From contig JAKAJW010000324.1 of assembly GCA_021813645.1 (NCBI GenBank), positions 1-6,898 of the forward strand: a stretch of DNA of 6,898 nucleotides. The letters are read 5' to 3'. Source of the DNA: Pseudomonadota bacterium (lineage in GTDB: Bacteria; Pseudomonadota; Alphaproteobacteria; Rhodobacterales; Rhodobacteraceae). Numbering within the stretch: the first letter of the stretch is position 1; every line of letters begins with the position of its first letter. Of this stretch, positions 1 through 5,550 are shown piece by piece. A program made the translations under genes and the position numbers. The notes below the pieces were generated by a model that saw nothing but the letters and a program-made list of their open reading frames with translations, was not told the DNA's origin and did no database searches.

Positions 1-140
1 GCGGCCGGCTTGCCGCGCGCGCCGCCACCGGCCGCGCCGCCGCCCGAACCGGCCCCGCGACCGCCGCTGGATTTGCCCGCCGACGTTGTGTAGCGGCGGT
101 CCGCCCGCAGCGGTGGCCTCTTGCCTCCGGTCCCGCTCAT
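1..140 (-). CDS. N-terminal fragment of a minus-strand gene, possibly a class A penicillin-binding protein (partial)
   Basis: An open frame on the minus strand starts with ATG at 140-138 and runs off the left edge without a stop. The 46 complete visible codons begin MSGTGGKRPPLRADRRY and continue into a glycine-, alanine- and arginine-rich low-complexity stretch. A short basic, proline-containing start with an 'RRY' motif followed by a disordered linker resembles, from memory, the cytoplasmic N-terminus of bifunctional penicillin-binding proteins (PBP1A family) in Rhodobacterales. No catalytic or membrane segment is inside the window, so this assignment is weak. Just upstream of the ATG is a repeated AGGCAGG sequence, a modest ribosome-binding site. 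The gene would be divergent from glnK. The alternative is a plus-strand proline-rich tail (frame 1, stop at 91-93), which has no other support. Confidence 0.5.
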   Translation of the reverse strand, partial: MSGTGGKRPPLRADRRYTTSAGKSSGGRGAGSGGGAAGGGARGKPA

Positions 141-254
141 CCTGCCTGCCTGTCTGCTCGTGCCAACTCCGCCCGCCGCTGCGGGCCGCCCGTTTTGCCG
201 CCGACCATACCCCGCCCGCGCGGAAATGTGGAGCGGGAAGCGCGCACGATTCGG

Positions 255-311
255 TTTTGCGGTTTGCGCAAAAAGTAGGCGTCAGCCCGCGTTTGTGCAA
301 AAAATGTGCAA
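255..311. promoter_or_regulatory. Cluster of TTTG(C/T)GCAA-type repeats upstream of glnK, candidate regulator-binding region
   Basis: The 290 bases between the divergent minus-strand gene and glnK hold no convincing gene. Within them, 255-311 is an AT-richer island with repeated short elements. TTTGCGG at 256-262 is followed directly by TTTGCGC at 263-269. A perfect palindrome, TTTGCGCAAA, lies at 263-272 and a near copy, TTTGTGCAAA, at 292-301, 29 bases further on. TGTGCAA occurs at 294-300 and again at 305-311, 11 bases apart, about one helical turn. glnK-amtB operons are usually controlled by the nitrogen regulator NtrC, so NtrC sites are a reasonable guess. I could not match the elements firmly to a known NtrC consensus, and I saw no clear sigma-54 (-24/-12) or sigma-70 promoter beside them. 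Confidence 0.4.
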
Positions 312-430
312 TTCACCTGGGCGCGAGCGGCCGGAAGCCCCTCCCTCGGCTTGTGCGACGGCTCCGAAGCCCGCTTTCTGCGCAAGTGGGCGCCACAGCG
401 GGCCACCTGCCACAGCGGAAGGGGAAGGAC

Positions 431-769
431 GTGAAACTCATCATTGCAGCAATCAAGCCGTTCAAGCTCGAGGAGGTCCGCGAGGCGCTGACCACCATCG
501 GAGTGCGCGGCATGATGGTGACCGAAATCAAGGGTTTCGGCTCGCAATCGGGCCATACCGAAATCTACCGCGGTGCCGAATACGCCGTGAACTTCGTCCC
601 CAAGGTCAAACTGGAAATCGTCGTCAGCGACAGCCTTGCCGATCAGGTCGTCGACACGATCCGCAAGACCGCCAAGACCGACAAGATCGGCGACGGCAAG
701 ATTTTCGTGCTCGACGTCGAACAGGCGGTGCGGGTCCGCACCGGCGAGACCAACGATGACGCGCTCTAA
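431..769 (+). CDS. glnK: Nitrogen regulatory protein P-II (GlnK)
   Basis: This is a 112-residue P-II signal protein, the usual length of the family. It senses ATP/ADP and 2-oxoglutarate as a cytoplasmic trimer and binds and blocks the AmtB channel when ammonium is plentiful. The T-loop is intact, with the uridylylation site Tyr51 in the first P-II signature YRGAEY (46-51). The second signature runs from Thr83 through GDGKIF (87-92). The nucleotide-binding residues Lys90, Arg101 and Arg103 are present. The start is GTG at 431, giving the family-typical MKLIIAAIKPF, preceded by a purine-rich Shine-Dalgarno stretch at 417-428. The same frame stays open upstream, but that part has no P-II similarity. 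GlnK rather than GlnB is chosen because amtB follows 29 bases downstream. Control by NtrC is likely from family knowledge. Confidence 0.97.
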   Translation: MKLIIAAIKPFKLEEVREALTTIGVRGMMVTEIKGFGSQSGHTEIYRGAEYAVNFVPKVKLEIVVSDSLADQVVDTIRKTAKTDKIGDGKIFVLDVEQAVRVRTGETNDDAL

Positions 770-798
770 CGCGGCGGAACAGGGAAAGAGATAGGGAA

Positions 799-2097
799 AT
801 GTCCAACGCAAAGAAAATTCTCGGTCTGGCCGCGCTGGCCACGGCGCTTTCCGCGCTGCCCGCGCTCGCCGACACGCCCAAGCTCGACGCCGGCGACACC
901 TCCTGGATGATGACTTCCTCGGCGCTGGTGCTGTTCATGACCATGCCGGGCCTGGCGCTGTTCTACGGCGGCCTGGTGCGGATGAAGAACATGCTCTCGG
1001 TGCTGATGCAGTGCACCATGATCACCGCGCTCGTGATGGTGGTCTGGATCCTCTACGGCTACTCGATGGCCTTCGGCGGCGGCCCGTCGCCCTATTTCGG
1101 CGGCTTCAGCAAGATCTTCATGGAAGGCATCACGCCGACGAGCCTCTCGGGCACCATCCCGGAATATGTCTTCGCCGTGTTCCAGATGACCTTCGCCGTC
1201 ATCACCCCGGCGCTGATCATCGGCTCCTTCGTCGAGCGGGTGAAGTTCTCCGCGCTGATGCTGTTCATCCTGCTCTGGGTCACCTTCGTCTACTTCCCGA
1301 TCGCCCATATGGTCTGGGATAGCACCGGCATGTTCTTCAAGATGGGCGCGATGGACTTCGCCGGCGGCACCGTGGTGCACATCAATGCCGGTATCGCCGC
1401 CTTCATCGGCGCGCTGCTGATCGGCAAGCGGATCGGCTTCGGCAAAGAGAACATGGCGCCGCATTCGATGACCATGACCATGATCGGCGCCTCGATCCTG
1501 TGGGTTGGTTGGTTCGGCTTCAACGCCGGTTCGGCGCTGGCCGCCAACGGCACCGCCGCGCTCGCGATGATCAACACCTTCGTCGCCACCGCTGCCGCGA
1601 TCCTGTCCTGGTCCATCGTCGAGGGCATGGCCCGCGGCAAGGCCTCGCTGCTCGGCGCCTGCTCGGGCATGGTGGCCGGCCTGGTCGCCATCACCCCGGC
1701 CTGCGGCTTCGTCGGCCCCCTGGGCGCCATCGTGCTCGGCCTGATCGTCTCGCCGATCTGCTTCTTCTTCGTCACCACGGTGAAGTCGAAGTTCGGCTAC
1801 GACGACAGCCTGGACGTGTTCGGCGTCCACTGCATCGGCGGGATCACCGGCGCTCTGCTGACCGGCATCCTGGCGTCCACCGCCTTCGGCGGCGTGGGCT
1901 ACGCCGAGGGCCAGACCATGGCCGGCCAAGAGATCGTGCAGATCAAGGCGGTGCTCACCACCATCATCTGGTGCGGCGTCGGCTCGTTCATCTTCTACAA
2001 GATCGCCGACATGGTCTTCGGCCTGCGGGTCGATGCCGATGCCGAGCGCGAGGGCCTCGACCTCGCCTCCCACGGCGAAGCGGCTTATCACAGCTGA
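799..2097 (+). CDS. amtB: Ammonium transporter AmtB
   Basis: This 432-residue inner-membrane protein is an Amt/Rh-family ammonium channel that works as a trimer. Residues 1-24 look like a cleavable signal peptide ending LPALA, and about 11 membrane helices follow between residues 37 and 408. The twin pore histidines are His194 (AGGTVVHINAG) and His344 (VFGVHCIGG), 150 residues apart as in E. coli AmtB (His168/His318). The ammonium-site residues Asp186, Trp173, Ser245 and the gate phenylalanines Phe132 and Phe241 are also present by alignment to E. coli. The C-terminal tail ends with LASHGEAAY, the conserved cytoplasmic segment that contacts GlnK. The ATG at 799 follows a GGGAAA-rich stretch. 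It is cotranscribed with glnK and closed by the terminator at 2121-2148. Confidence 0.98.
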   Translation: MSNAKKILGLAALATALSALPALADTPKLDAGDTSWMMTSSALVLFMTMPGLALFYGGLVRMKNMLSVLMQCTMITALVMVVWILYGYSMAFGGGPSPYFGGFSKIFMEGITPTSLSGTIPEYVFAVFQMTFAVITPALIIGSFVERVKFSALMLFILLWVTFVYFPIAHMVWDSTGMFFKMGAMDFAGGTVVHINAGIAAFIGALLIGKRIGFGKENMAPHSMTMTMIGASILWVGWFGFNAGSALAANGTAALAMINTFVATAAAILSWSIVEGMARGKASLLGACSGMVAGLVAITPACGFVGPLGAIVLGLIVSPICFFFVTTVKSKFGYDDSLDVFGVHCIGGITGALLTGILASTAFGGVGYAEGQTMAGQEIVQIKAVLTTIIWCGVGSFIFYKIADMVFGLRVDADAEREGLDLASHGEAAYHS

Positions 2098-2120
2098 TCT
2101 CCTCCCTAGCTGTGAAACTC

Positions 2121-2148
2121 GGGCCGGCGGGCAACCGCCGGCCCTTTT
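2121..2148 (+). terminator. Intrinsic terminator of glnK-amtB
   Basis: A perfect 10-bp GC stem (2121-2130 GGGCCGGCGG pairing with 2135-2144) with a GCAA tetraloop is followed directly by TTTT at 2145-2148. It begins 23 bases after the amtB stop codon, as expected for a Rho-independent terminator of this operon. Confidence 0.88.
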
Positions 2149-2195
2149 CCATTGCCGGCCGGCCCCGCCCGGGCCGCTCGGCCGCCAGGGTGGAT

Positions 2196-2250
2196 GCGGT
2201 GCAACGTCGGTGTGAAATCGGTGCGAAATCGGTGCCAAATCGGTATGCCG
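2196..2250 (+). repeat. Array A of an 11-bp direct repeat (consensus TCGGTGCGAAA)
   Basis: Five consecutive 11-bp units can be laid out: a degenerate GCGGTGCAACG (2196-2206), TCGGTGTGAAA (2207-2217), TCGGTGCGAAA (2218-2228), TCGGTGCCAAA (2229-2239) and a degenerate TCGGTATGCCG (2240-2250). The three central units plus the next TCGG (2207-2243) match array B at 4947-4983, in inverted orientation, at 35 of 37 positions. The array lies between the convergent amtB and aminotransferase genes. Its period of about one helical turn would place every unit on the same face of the DNA. The function is unknown. Confidence 0.85.
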
Positions 2251-2257
2251 ATTTGGC
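2234..2257. repeat. Perfect inverted repeat at the edge of array A
   Basis: GCCAAATCGG at 2234-2243 is mirrored exactly by CCGATTTGGC at 2248-2257 around a TATG centre. The left arm belongs to the third repeat unit and the start of the fourth, and the right arm is an inverted copy of it. The single C that distinguishes unit three (GCCAAA instead of GCGAAA) keeps the symmetry perfect. No T-run follows on either strand, so a simple terminator is unlikely. A dimeric protein-binding site or cruciform is possible. Confidence 0.7.
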
Positions 2258-2277
2258 TGAATTTCGAAAGGCTTAGC

Positions 2278-2304
2278 CGCCCTGGCGGGGGCTCCGCCAG
2301 GGCG
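2278..2304 (-). terminator. Probable terminator of the smpB-sseA-aminotransferase operon
   Basis: An 11-bp perfect stem (CGCCCTGGCGG at 2278-2288 pairing with 2294-2304) has a 5-base loop. It lies 27 bases beyond the aminotransferase stop codon in the minus direction. On that strand the hairpin is followed by a moderately T-rich run with CCTTTC, not a clean T tract. It could be a weak intrinsic terminator or only an mRNA 3'-end stabilising hairpin. The plus-strand direction has no T run at all. Confidence 0.5.
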
Positions 2305-2331
2305 CCGCGGGACGCCGCGTTAGGATTTCGT

Positions 2332-3507
2332 TCAGATGCCGGCGTCGGCGATCGCCTTGGCCAGGATCGGCACCGTCTTGGCGTTCAGGCCGGCGATGTT
2401 CAGTCGCGAGTCGCCGACCATGTAGATGCCGTGCTCGGTCCTGAGCTTCTCCACCTGCGCCGGGGTCGCGCCCAGCCGGGAGAACATGCCGCGGTGCTCG
2501 GCGATGAAGCCGAACCGGTCCGAGCCGGTCAGCCGCCGCAATTCGGTCGCCAGGCTTTCACGCAGCCCCAGCATCGACTGCCGCATCTCTTCCAGCTCGG
2601 CCTGCCAATCGGCCCTAAGTGCCGGATCCGTCAGGATCATCGTCACCAGCCGGGCGCCGTGGTCGGGCGGGAAGGAATAGTTCTGCCGGTTCAGGAAGGC
2701 CAGCGTGCCCTGGGTCACGGCGCGGTTGCCGCCGAGCGCCATCAGGATGCCCACCCGCTCGCGGTAGAGCCCGAAGTTCTTCGAGCAGGAGGCCGCGATC
2801 ATCACCTCCGGCAGGCGCGCCGTGATCAGCCGGGTGCCGGCGGCATCCGCCTCCAGCCCGTCGCCGAAGCCCTGGTAGGCCAGGTCGATCAGCGGCAGCA
2901 GCCCGCCCTCCTCGAGCACCGAGGCCACCTCGCCCCATTGCACCAGGTTCAGGTTGGCGCCGGTCGGGTTGTGGCAGCAGCCATGCAGCAGCACCACATC
3001 GCCGGCGGCCGCCTCGCCCAGATCGGCCAGCATTCCGTCGAAGTCGACCCCCCGAGTTGCCTCGTCGAAATAGCGGTAAGTCTCTGTTTTCACGCCAAGA
3101 TAATTAAGGATCGAGAGGTGGTTCGGCCAGGTGGGATCGGGCAGCCAGATGGTCGCGCCGGGGGCGGCGAGCTTCACCATCTCCACCGCCTGGCGCACCG
3201 CGCCGGTGCCGCCCGGGGTGGCGATCGCGGCCAGCCGGTCGACCGGATAGCCCCCGCCCAGGATCAACTCGGCCATCGCCGCATGGAAGGCGGGCTCGCC
3301 GGCCAGGCTGGTGTAGGTCTTGGTGCGCTCCTCTTCCCACAGCCGCTTCTCGGCCGCCTTCACCGCGCGCATGATCGGCGTATTGCCTTCGGCATCCTTG
3401 TAGACCCCGACGCCGAGGTCGATCTTCTCCGACCGCGGATCCTCGCGGTACATCTGCATCAGCGCCAGGATCTTGTCGGCCGGCTGCGGCTTCAGGCTCT
3501 CGAACAT
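2332..3507 (-). CDS. tyrB: Aromatic/aspartate aminotransferase (class I, PLP-dependent)
   Basis: This 391-residue cytoplasmic enzyme belongs to the AspC/TyrB subgroup of fold-type I aminotransferases, which exchange amino groups between aspartate or aromatic amino acids and 2-oxoglutarate. The PLP-binding lysine is Lys243 in SCSKNFGLYRERVG. Other active-site residues of the subgroup are visible: Trp127 (PTWPNH), Asn180 (HNPTG), Asp208, Tyr211, Arg251, Arg274 (NRQNYSFPP, the distal-carboxylate arginine) and Arg368 (SRLNIAGL, the alpha-carboxylate arginine). The length is close to that of the characterised Paracoccus denitrificans aromatic aminotransferase. Sequence alone does not separate aromatic from aspartate preference, so tyrB versus aspC is uncertain. 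The ATG at 3507 sits 3 bases after the sseA stop codon, with the AAAGGA ribosome-binding site overlapping that stop, so translation is probably coupled. Confidence 0.93.
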   Translation of the reverse strand: MFESLKPQPADKILALMQMYREDPRSEKIDLGVGVYKDAEGNTPIMRAVKAAEKRLWEEERTKTYTSLAGEPAFHAAMAELILGGGYPVDRLAAIATPGGTGAVRQAVEMVKLAAPGATIWLPDPTWPNHLSILNYLGVKTETYRYFDEATRGVDFDGMLADLGEAAAGDVVLLHGCCHNPTGANLNLVQWGEVASVLEEGGLLPLIDLAYQGFGDGLEADAAGTRLITARLPEVMIAASCSKNFGLYRERVGILMALGGNRAVTQGTLAFLNRQNYSFPPDHGARLVTMILTDPALRADWQAELEEMRQSMLGLRESLATELRRLTGSDRFGFIAEHRGMFSRLGATPAQVEKLRTEHGIYMVGDSRLNIAGLNAKTVPILAKAIADAGI

Positions 3508-3510
3508 CTC

Positions 3511-4359
3511 TTATCCTTTCGCGACCTTCAGGTCGCCATACATGCCCCATTCCGCCCAAGAGCCGTCGTAGACGGCATGGCTGCGGTGGCCGATCCGCTC
3601 CAGCGCCAGGTCGAGCACCGCCGCGGTGATGCCCGAGCCGCAGCTCGAGATCACCGGCTTGGCCAAATCGACGCCGGCAGCAACGAAGGCCGCACGCAGC
3701 GCCTCGGGCTCTTTCATCGTCCCATTCGGATTAAGAAGGTCCTGATAGAAGACGTTTTTCGACCCGGGAATCCGCCCTTTCCGAAGCCCCGGCCGAGGCT
3801 CGTCGACTTCGCCGCGGAACCGGCCCGGCGCCCGCGCGTCGACGATTTCCCAATCGCCAAGCTTGGAGGCCGCGGCGACTTGCGTCACGTCCTTCACCAA
3901 GGCGGCCTGGCGCTGCACCGTCATATGGCGGTCGCGGATGAAGGGAGGCAGATCCTCGATCTCGCGGCCCTCCGCGCGCCATTTCGGCAAGCCGCCGTCA
4001 AGCACCGCCACATCGACCTTGCCCATCAGCCGGAAGGTCCACCAGACCCGCGGCGCCGATTGGATGCCGGCGCCGTCGTAGACCACCACCTGATGGCCGT
4101 CGCCGATTCCCATGGCGCGCAGCCGCGAGATGAACTTCTCCGGCGGTGGCGCCATATGCGGCAGGGGCGAACGGCTGTCGGCGATCTCGTCGATGTCGAA
4201 GAACCGCGCGCCGGGAATGTGGCCGGCGGCATATTCCGCTTTGGCGTCGCGGGCTTGCGCCGGCAGATACCAGGAGGCGTCGATAATGCGCAGGTCAGGG
4301 TCGCGCAGGTGGGCGGCGAGCCAATCGGTGGAGACTAGGGTTCTCGGATCGTCCTGCAT
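3511..4359 (-). CDS. sseA: 3-mercaptopyruvate sulfurtransferase (tandem rhodanese)
   Basis: The 282-residue protein has two rhodanese domains, about residues 8-130 (inactive) and 160-278 (catalytic). The active-site loop is CGSGIT at 240-245, with catalytic Cys240. The CGSG(V/I)T form is typical of mercaptopyruvate sulfurtransferases, while thiosulfate sulfurtransferases usually have CRKGVT. Arg180 and Arg189, in the RFRGEVDEPR region, fit the arginines that bind mercaptopyruvate. It should move sulfur from 3-mercaptopyruvate to a thiol acceptor or cyanide, producing pyruvate, in the cytoplasm, as no signal peptide is seen. The ATG at 4359 has GGAG about 7 bases upstream. The gene follows smpB by 56 bases and is nearly fused to the aminotransferase. 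That neighbour may supply its substrate by transaminating cysteine, which is inference. Confidence 0.95.
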   Translation of the reverse strand: MQDDPRTLVSTDWLAAHLRDPDLRIIDASWYLPAQARDAKAEYAAGHIPGARFFDIDEIADSRSPLPHMAPPPEKFISRLRAMGIGDGHQVVVYDGAGIQSAPRVWWTFRLMGKVDVAVLDGGLPKWRAEGREIEDLPPFIRDRHMTVQRQAALVKDVTQVAAASKLGDWEIVDARAPGRFRGEVDEPRPGLRKGRIPGSKNVFYQDLLNPNGTMKEPEALRAAFVAAGVDLAKPVISSCGSGITAAVLDLALERIGHRSHAVYDGSWAEWGMYGDLKVAKG

Positions 4360-4415
4360 GGCGGGCTCCGGACTGCGGCCTCTTCCGATTAGCGGGGCGG
4401 TTCGCGAGGGGCAAG

Positions 4416-4889
4416 TCAGAGATTCTGCTTCAGCAGCCGCTGCTTCTGCCGCGCCCAGTCCCGCTTGGCCGAGGTCTCCCGCTTGTCGGAGAGCTTCTTG
4501 CCCTTGGCGATGCCGAGCTTCAGCTTCACGATCCCGCGGTCGTTGAAGTATAACCGGAGCGGCACGATCGTCATGCCCTCGCGCGCCGTTGCGGACCAGA
4601 GGCGCGCCAGTTCCTTGCGCGAAACCAATAGTTTGCGCCGGCGCCGTTCCTCATGCCCCCAGGTCTTCGCCTCTTTGTACGGGGCGATGTAGCCGTTGAT
4701 CAGCCACAGCTCGCCCCCCTCAACCGACGCGTAGCTGTCGGCGATGTTGGCGCCGCCCTGGCGCAGCGATTTCACCTCCGAGCCGGTCAAGACGATGCCG
4801 GCCTCGAGATCGCTCTCGATGGCAAAGTCGAACCGCGCCCGGCGGTTTTCCGCAATCAGCTTGGAGTTCGGGTCAGATTTCTGGGCCAT
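4416..4889 (-). CDS. smpB: SsrA-binding protein SmpB
   Basis: SmpB binds tmRNA and delivers it to stalled ribosomes for trans-translation. The 157-residue protein has the family pattern: NRRARFDF (15-22), TGSEVKSLRQG (35-45), ADSYA (50-54), and the basic C-terminal tail KGKKLSDKRETSAKRDW (129-145), which acts in the ribosomal A-site and mRNA channel. The start at 4889 gives MAQKSDPN, the usual beginning. An in-frame ATG at 4958 would add 23 residues, MRNRDRGPRPL and onward, that look non-native and overlap the repeat array, so it was rejected. No Shine-Dalgarno sequence precedes the chosen ATG. A candidate promoter places the transcript start next to the ATG, so the mRNA may be leaderless. 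It is first in the presumed operon with sseA and the aminotransferase. Confidence 0.96.
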   Translation of the reverse strand: MAQKSDPNSKLIAENRRARFDFAIESDLEAGIVLTGSEVKSLRQGGANIADSYASVEGGELWLINGYIAPYKEAKTWGHEERRRRKLLVSRKELARLWSATAREGMTIVPLRLYFNDRGIVKLKLGIAKGKKLSDKRETSAKRDWARQKQRLLKQNL

Positions 4890-4898
4890 GGCCGAAGC

Positions 4899-4927
4899 GA
4901 GATAGGCGAGCCGGCGGGACCTGTCCA
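4899..4927 (-). promoter_or_regulatory. Candidate sigma-70 promoter of smpB
   Basis: On the minus strand TGGACA (4927-4922, five of six matches to TTGACA) is followed after 17 bases by TATCTC (4904-4899, three of six matches to TATAAT). Only 9 bases separate the -10 box from the smpB ATG. Transcription would therefore begin 0-3 bases before the start codon. This is a pattern match only. Confidence 0.35.
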
Positions 4928-4939
4928 GCGGGCGAGGGC

Positions 4940-4994
4940 CTCGATCCCGATTTCGCACCGATTTCGCACCGATTTGACACCGATAGGGGACCGA
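4940..4994 (-). repeat. Array B of the 11-bp direct repeat, inverted relative to array A
   Basis: Read on the plus strand, five 11-bp units run CTCGATCCCGA (4940-4950), TTTCGCACCGA (4951-4961), TTTCGCACCGA (4962-4972), TTTGACACCGA (4973-4983) and TAGGGGACCGA (4984-4994). The middle three are clear repeats and the outer two keep only part of the unit. On the minus strand the consensus is TCGGTGCGAAA, the same as array A. The array fills the divergent intergenic region between smpB and the channel gene, about 50 bases upstream of the smpB start. It could bind a regulator of either gene or belong to a genome-wide repeat family. Confidence 0.85.
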
Positions 4995-5001
4995 CTAGTG
5001 T
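4974..5001 (+). promoter_or_regulatory. Candidate sigma-70 promoter of the channel-FAH operon
   Basis: A perfect TTGACA at 4974-4979 is followed after 16 bases by TAGTGT at 4996-5001, which keeps the T, A and final T of TATAAT. Transcription would begin near 5008, leaving a 20-base leader that carries the GGAGG of the channel gene. The -35 box lies inside the one repeat unit that departs from consensus (TTTGACACCGA instead of TTTCGCACCGA). Confidence 0.45.
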
Positions 5002-5027
5002 CAGTTGCGGTCCTTGCGGAGGGTGCC

Positions 5028-5540
5028 ATGGTTCTCCAACTCGTCGTCGGCACTGGACTGATGATACTCAGCATCATCGTGGCCGGTCTCAGCTTCTGGG
5101 TGATGGAGGTCATGATGCTACGGATGACCCCCTGGTTCCTGCGCGAGCCGCACCGGCCCAAGCTGATTCTCGCCCTGGCGCTGGCCGCGCTCTGGAGCAT
5201 GTGGCTGGTGACGGCCGGGGTTTGGGTCTGGGCCATCGCCTTTCGGGCCATCGGCCTGTTTCCGGATATGGAGACCGCAGTCTATTTTTCGCTGGTCGCC
5301 TTCACCACGCTCGGCTTCGGCGACGTATTGCTGCCGAAAGACTGGCAGCTGCTGGGCGGCATGGCCGCGGCAAACGGCCTGCTGAACTTCGGGCTATTGG
5401 TCGCGGTGATGCTCGATGCCCTGCGCCACGTCCGCCGCAGCCAGATCGAGGCGCGGGAACAACAACATCCGCGGGCGGCGCGCGTCGACGCCTTGACGCG
5501 GCAGGATCAGGCGGCAAAGTCTGGCCGCCGATTGTCATAG
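5028..5540 (+). CDS. Small potassium-channel-like membrane protein (Ion_trans_2 type)
   Basis: The 170-residue protein has three hydrophobic helices, at about 3-30, 44-73 and 107-131. A pore loop lies before the last one, with the selectivity-filter motif TLGFGD at 94-99, matching the potassium channel signature T-x-G-(Y/F)-G-D. The last two helices and the loop make a two-TM pore module, and the first helix is extra. The C-terminal 35 residues are polar and charged and show no known ligand domain. A tetrameric cation channel of the inner membrane is the likely form, but gating and ion preference cannot be read. The ATG at 5028 is chosen because GGAGG at 5018-5022 precedes it. A GTG at 4998 would lie inside the candidate promoter. 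The next gene starts 10 bases downstream. Confidence 0.85.
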   Translation: MVLQLVVGTGLMILSIIVAGLSFWVMEVMMLRMTPWFLREPHRPKLILALALAALWSMWLVTAGVWVWAIAFRAIGLFPDMETAVYFSLVAFTTLGFGDVLLPKDWQLLGGMAAANGLLNFGLLVAVMLDALRHVRRSQIEAREQQHPRAARVDALTRQDQAAKSGRRLS

Positions 5541-5550
5541 GGAGAACGGG

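Noticed and set aside
316..332. A sigma-54 (-24/-12) promoter upstream of glnK
   Set aside because: The GG near 319 is not followed at the right distance by GC, and no other TGGC-N7-TGC match was convincing.
86..430. N-terminal extension of glnK in the same frame
   Set aside because: P-II proteins are about 112 residues, and the GTG at 431 has a strong ribosome-binding site. The upstream 115 residues are cysteine- and arginine-rich with no P-II similarity.
766..2238. A 490-codon open frame on the minus strand opposite amtB
   Set aside because: It is antisense to a certain amtB gene, and its product is a low-complexity His/Asp/Glu/Arg/Gly mix typical of shadow frames in GC-rich DNA.
2196..2250. 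The 11-bp repeats as a CRISPR array
   Set aside because: The units are head to tail with no unique spacers, are far too short for CRISPR repeats, and no cas genes are present.
2196..2257. Array A as plasmid iterons or a replication origin
   Set aside because: There is no replication gene, DnaA box cluster or AT-rich unwinding region nearby, and a similar array occurs 2.7 kb away beside unrelated genes.
2152..4338. A 728-codon open frame on the plus strand opposite the aminotransferase and sseA genes
   Set aside because: It covers two well-supported minus-strand genes in antisense. Its composition is Arg/Gln/His/Ala-rich with no recognisable domain, and its start lies in the repeat region.
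2196..4994. The inverted arrays as terminal repeats of a transposon
   Set aside because: The enclosed genes are housekeeping genes (smpB, sseA, aminotransferase), no transposase is present, and no target-site duplication could be seen beside the arrays.
4653..5027. Upstream extension of the channel gene in the same frame
   Set aside because: It would run antisense through smpB. The ATG at 5028 has a good GGAGG site, and the upstream residues show no membrane or channel character.
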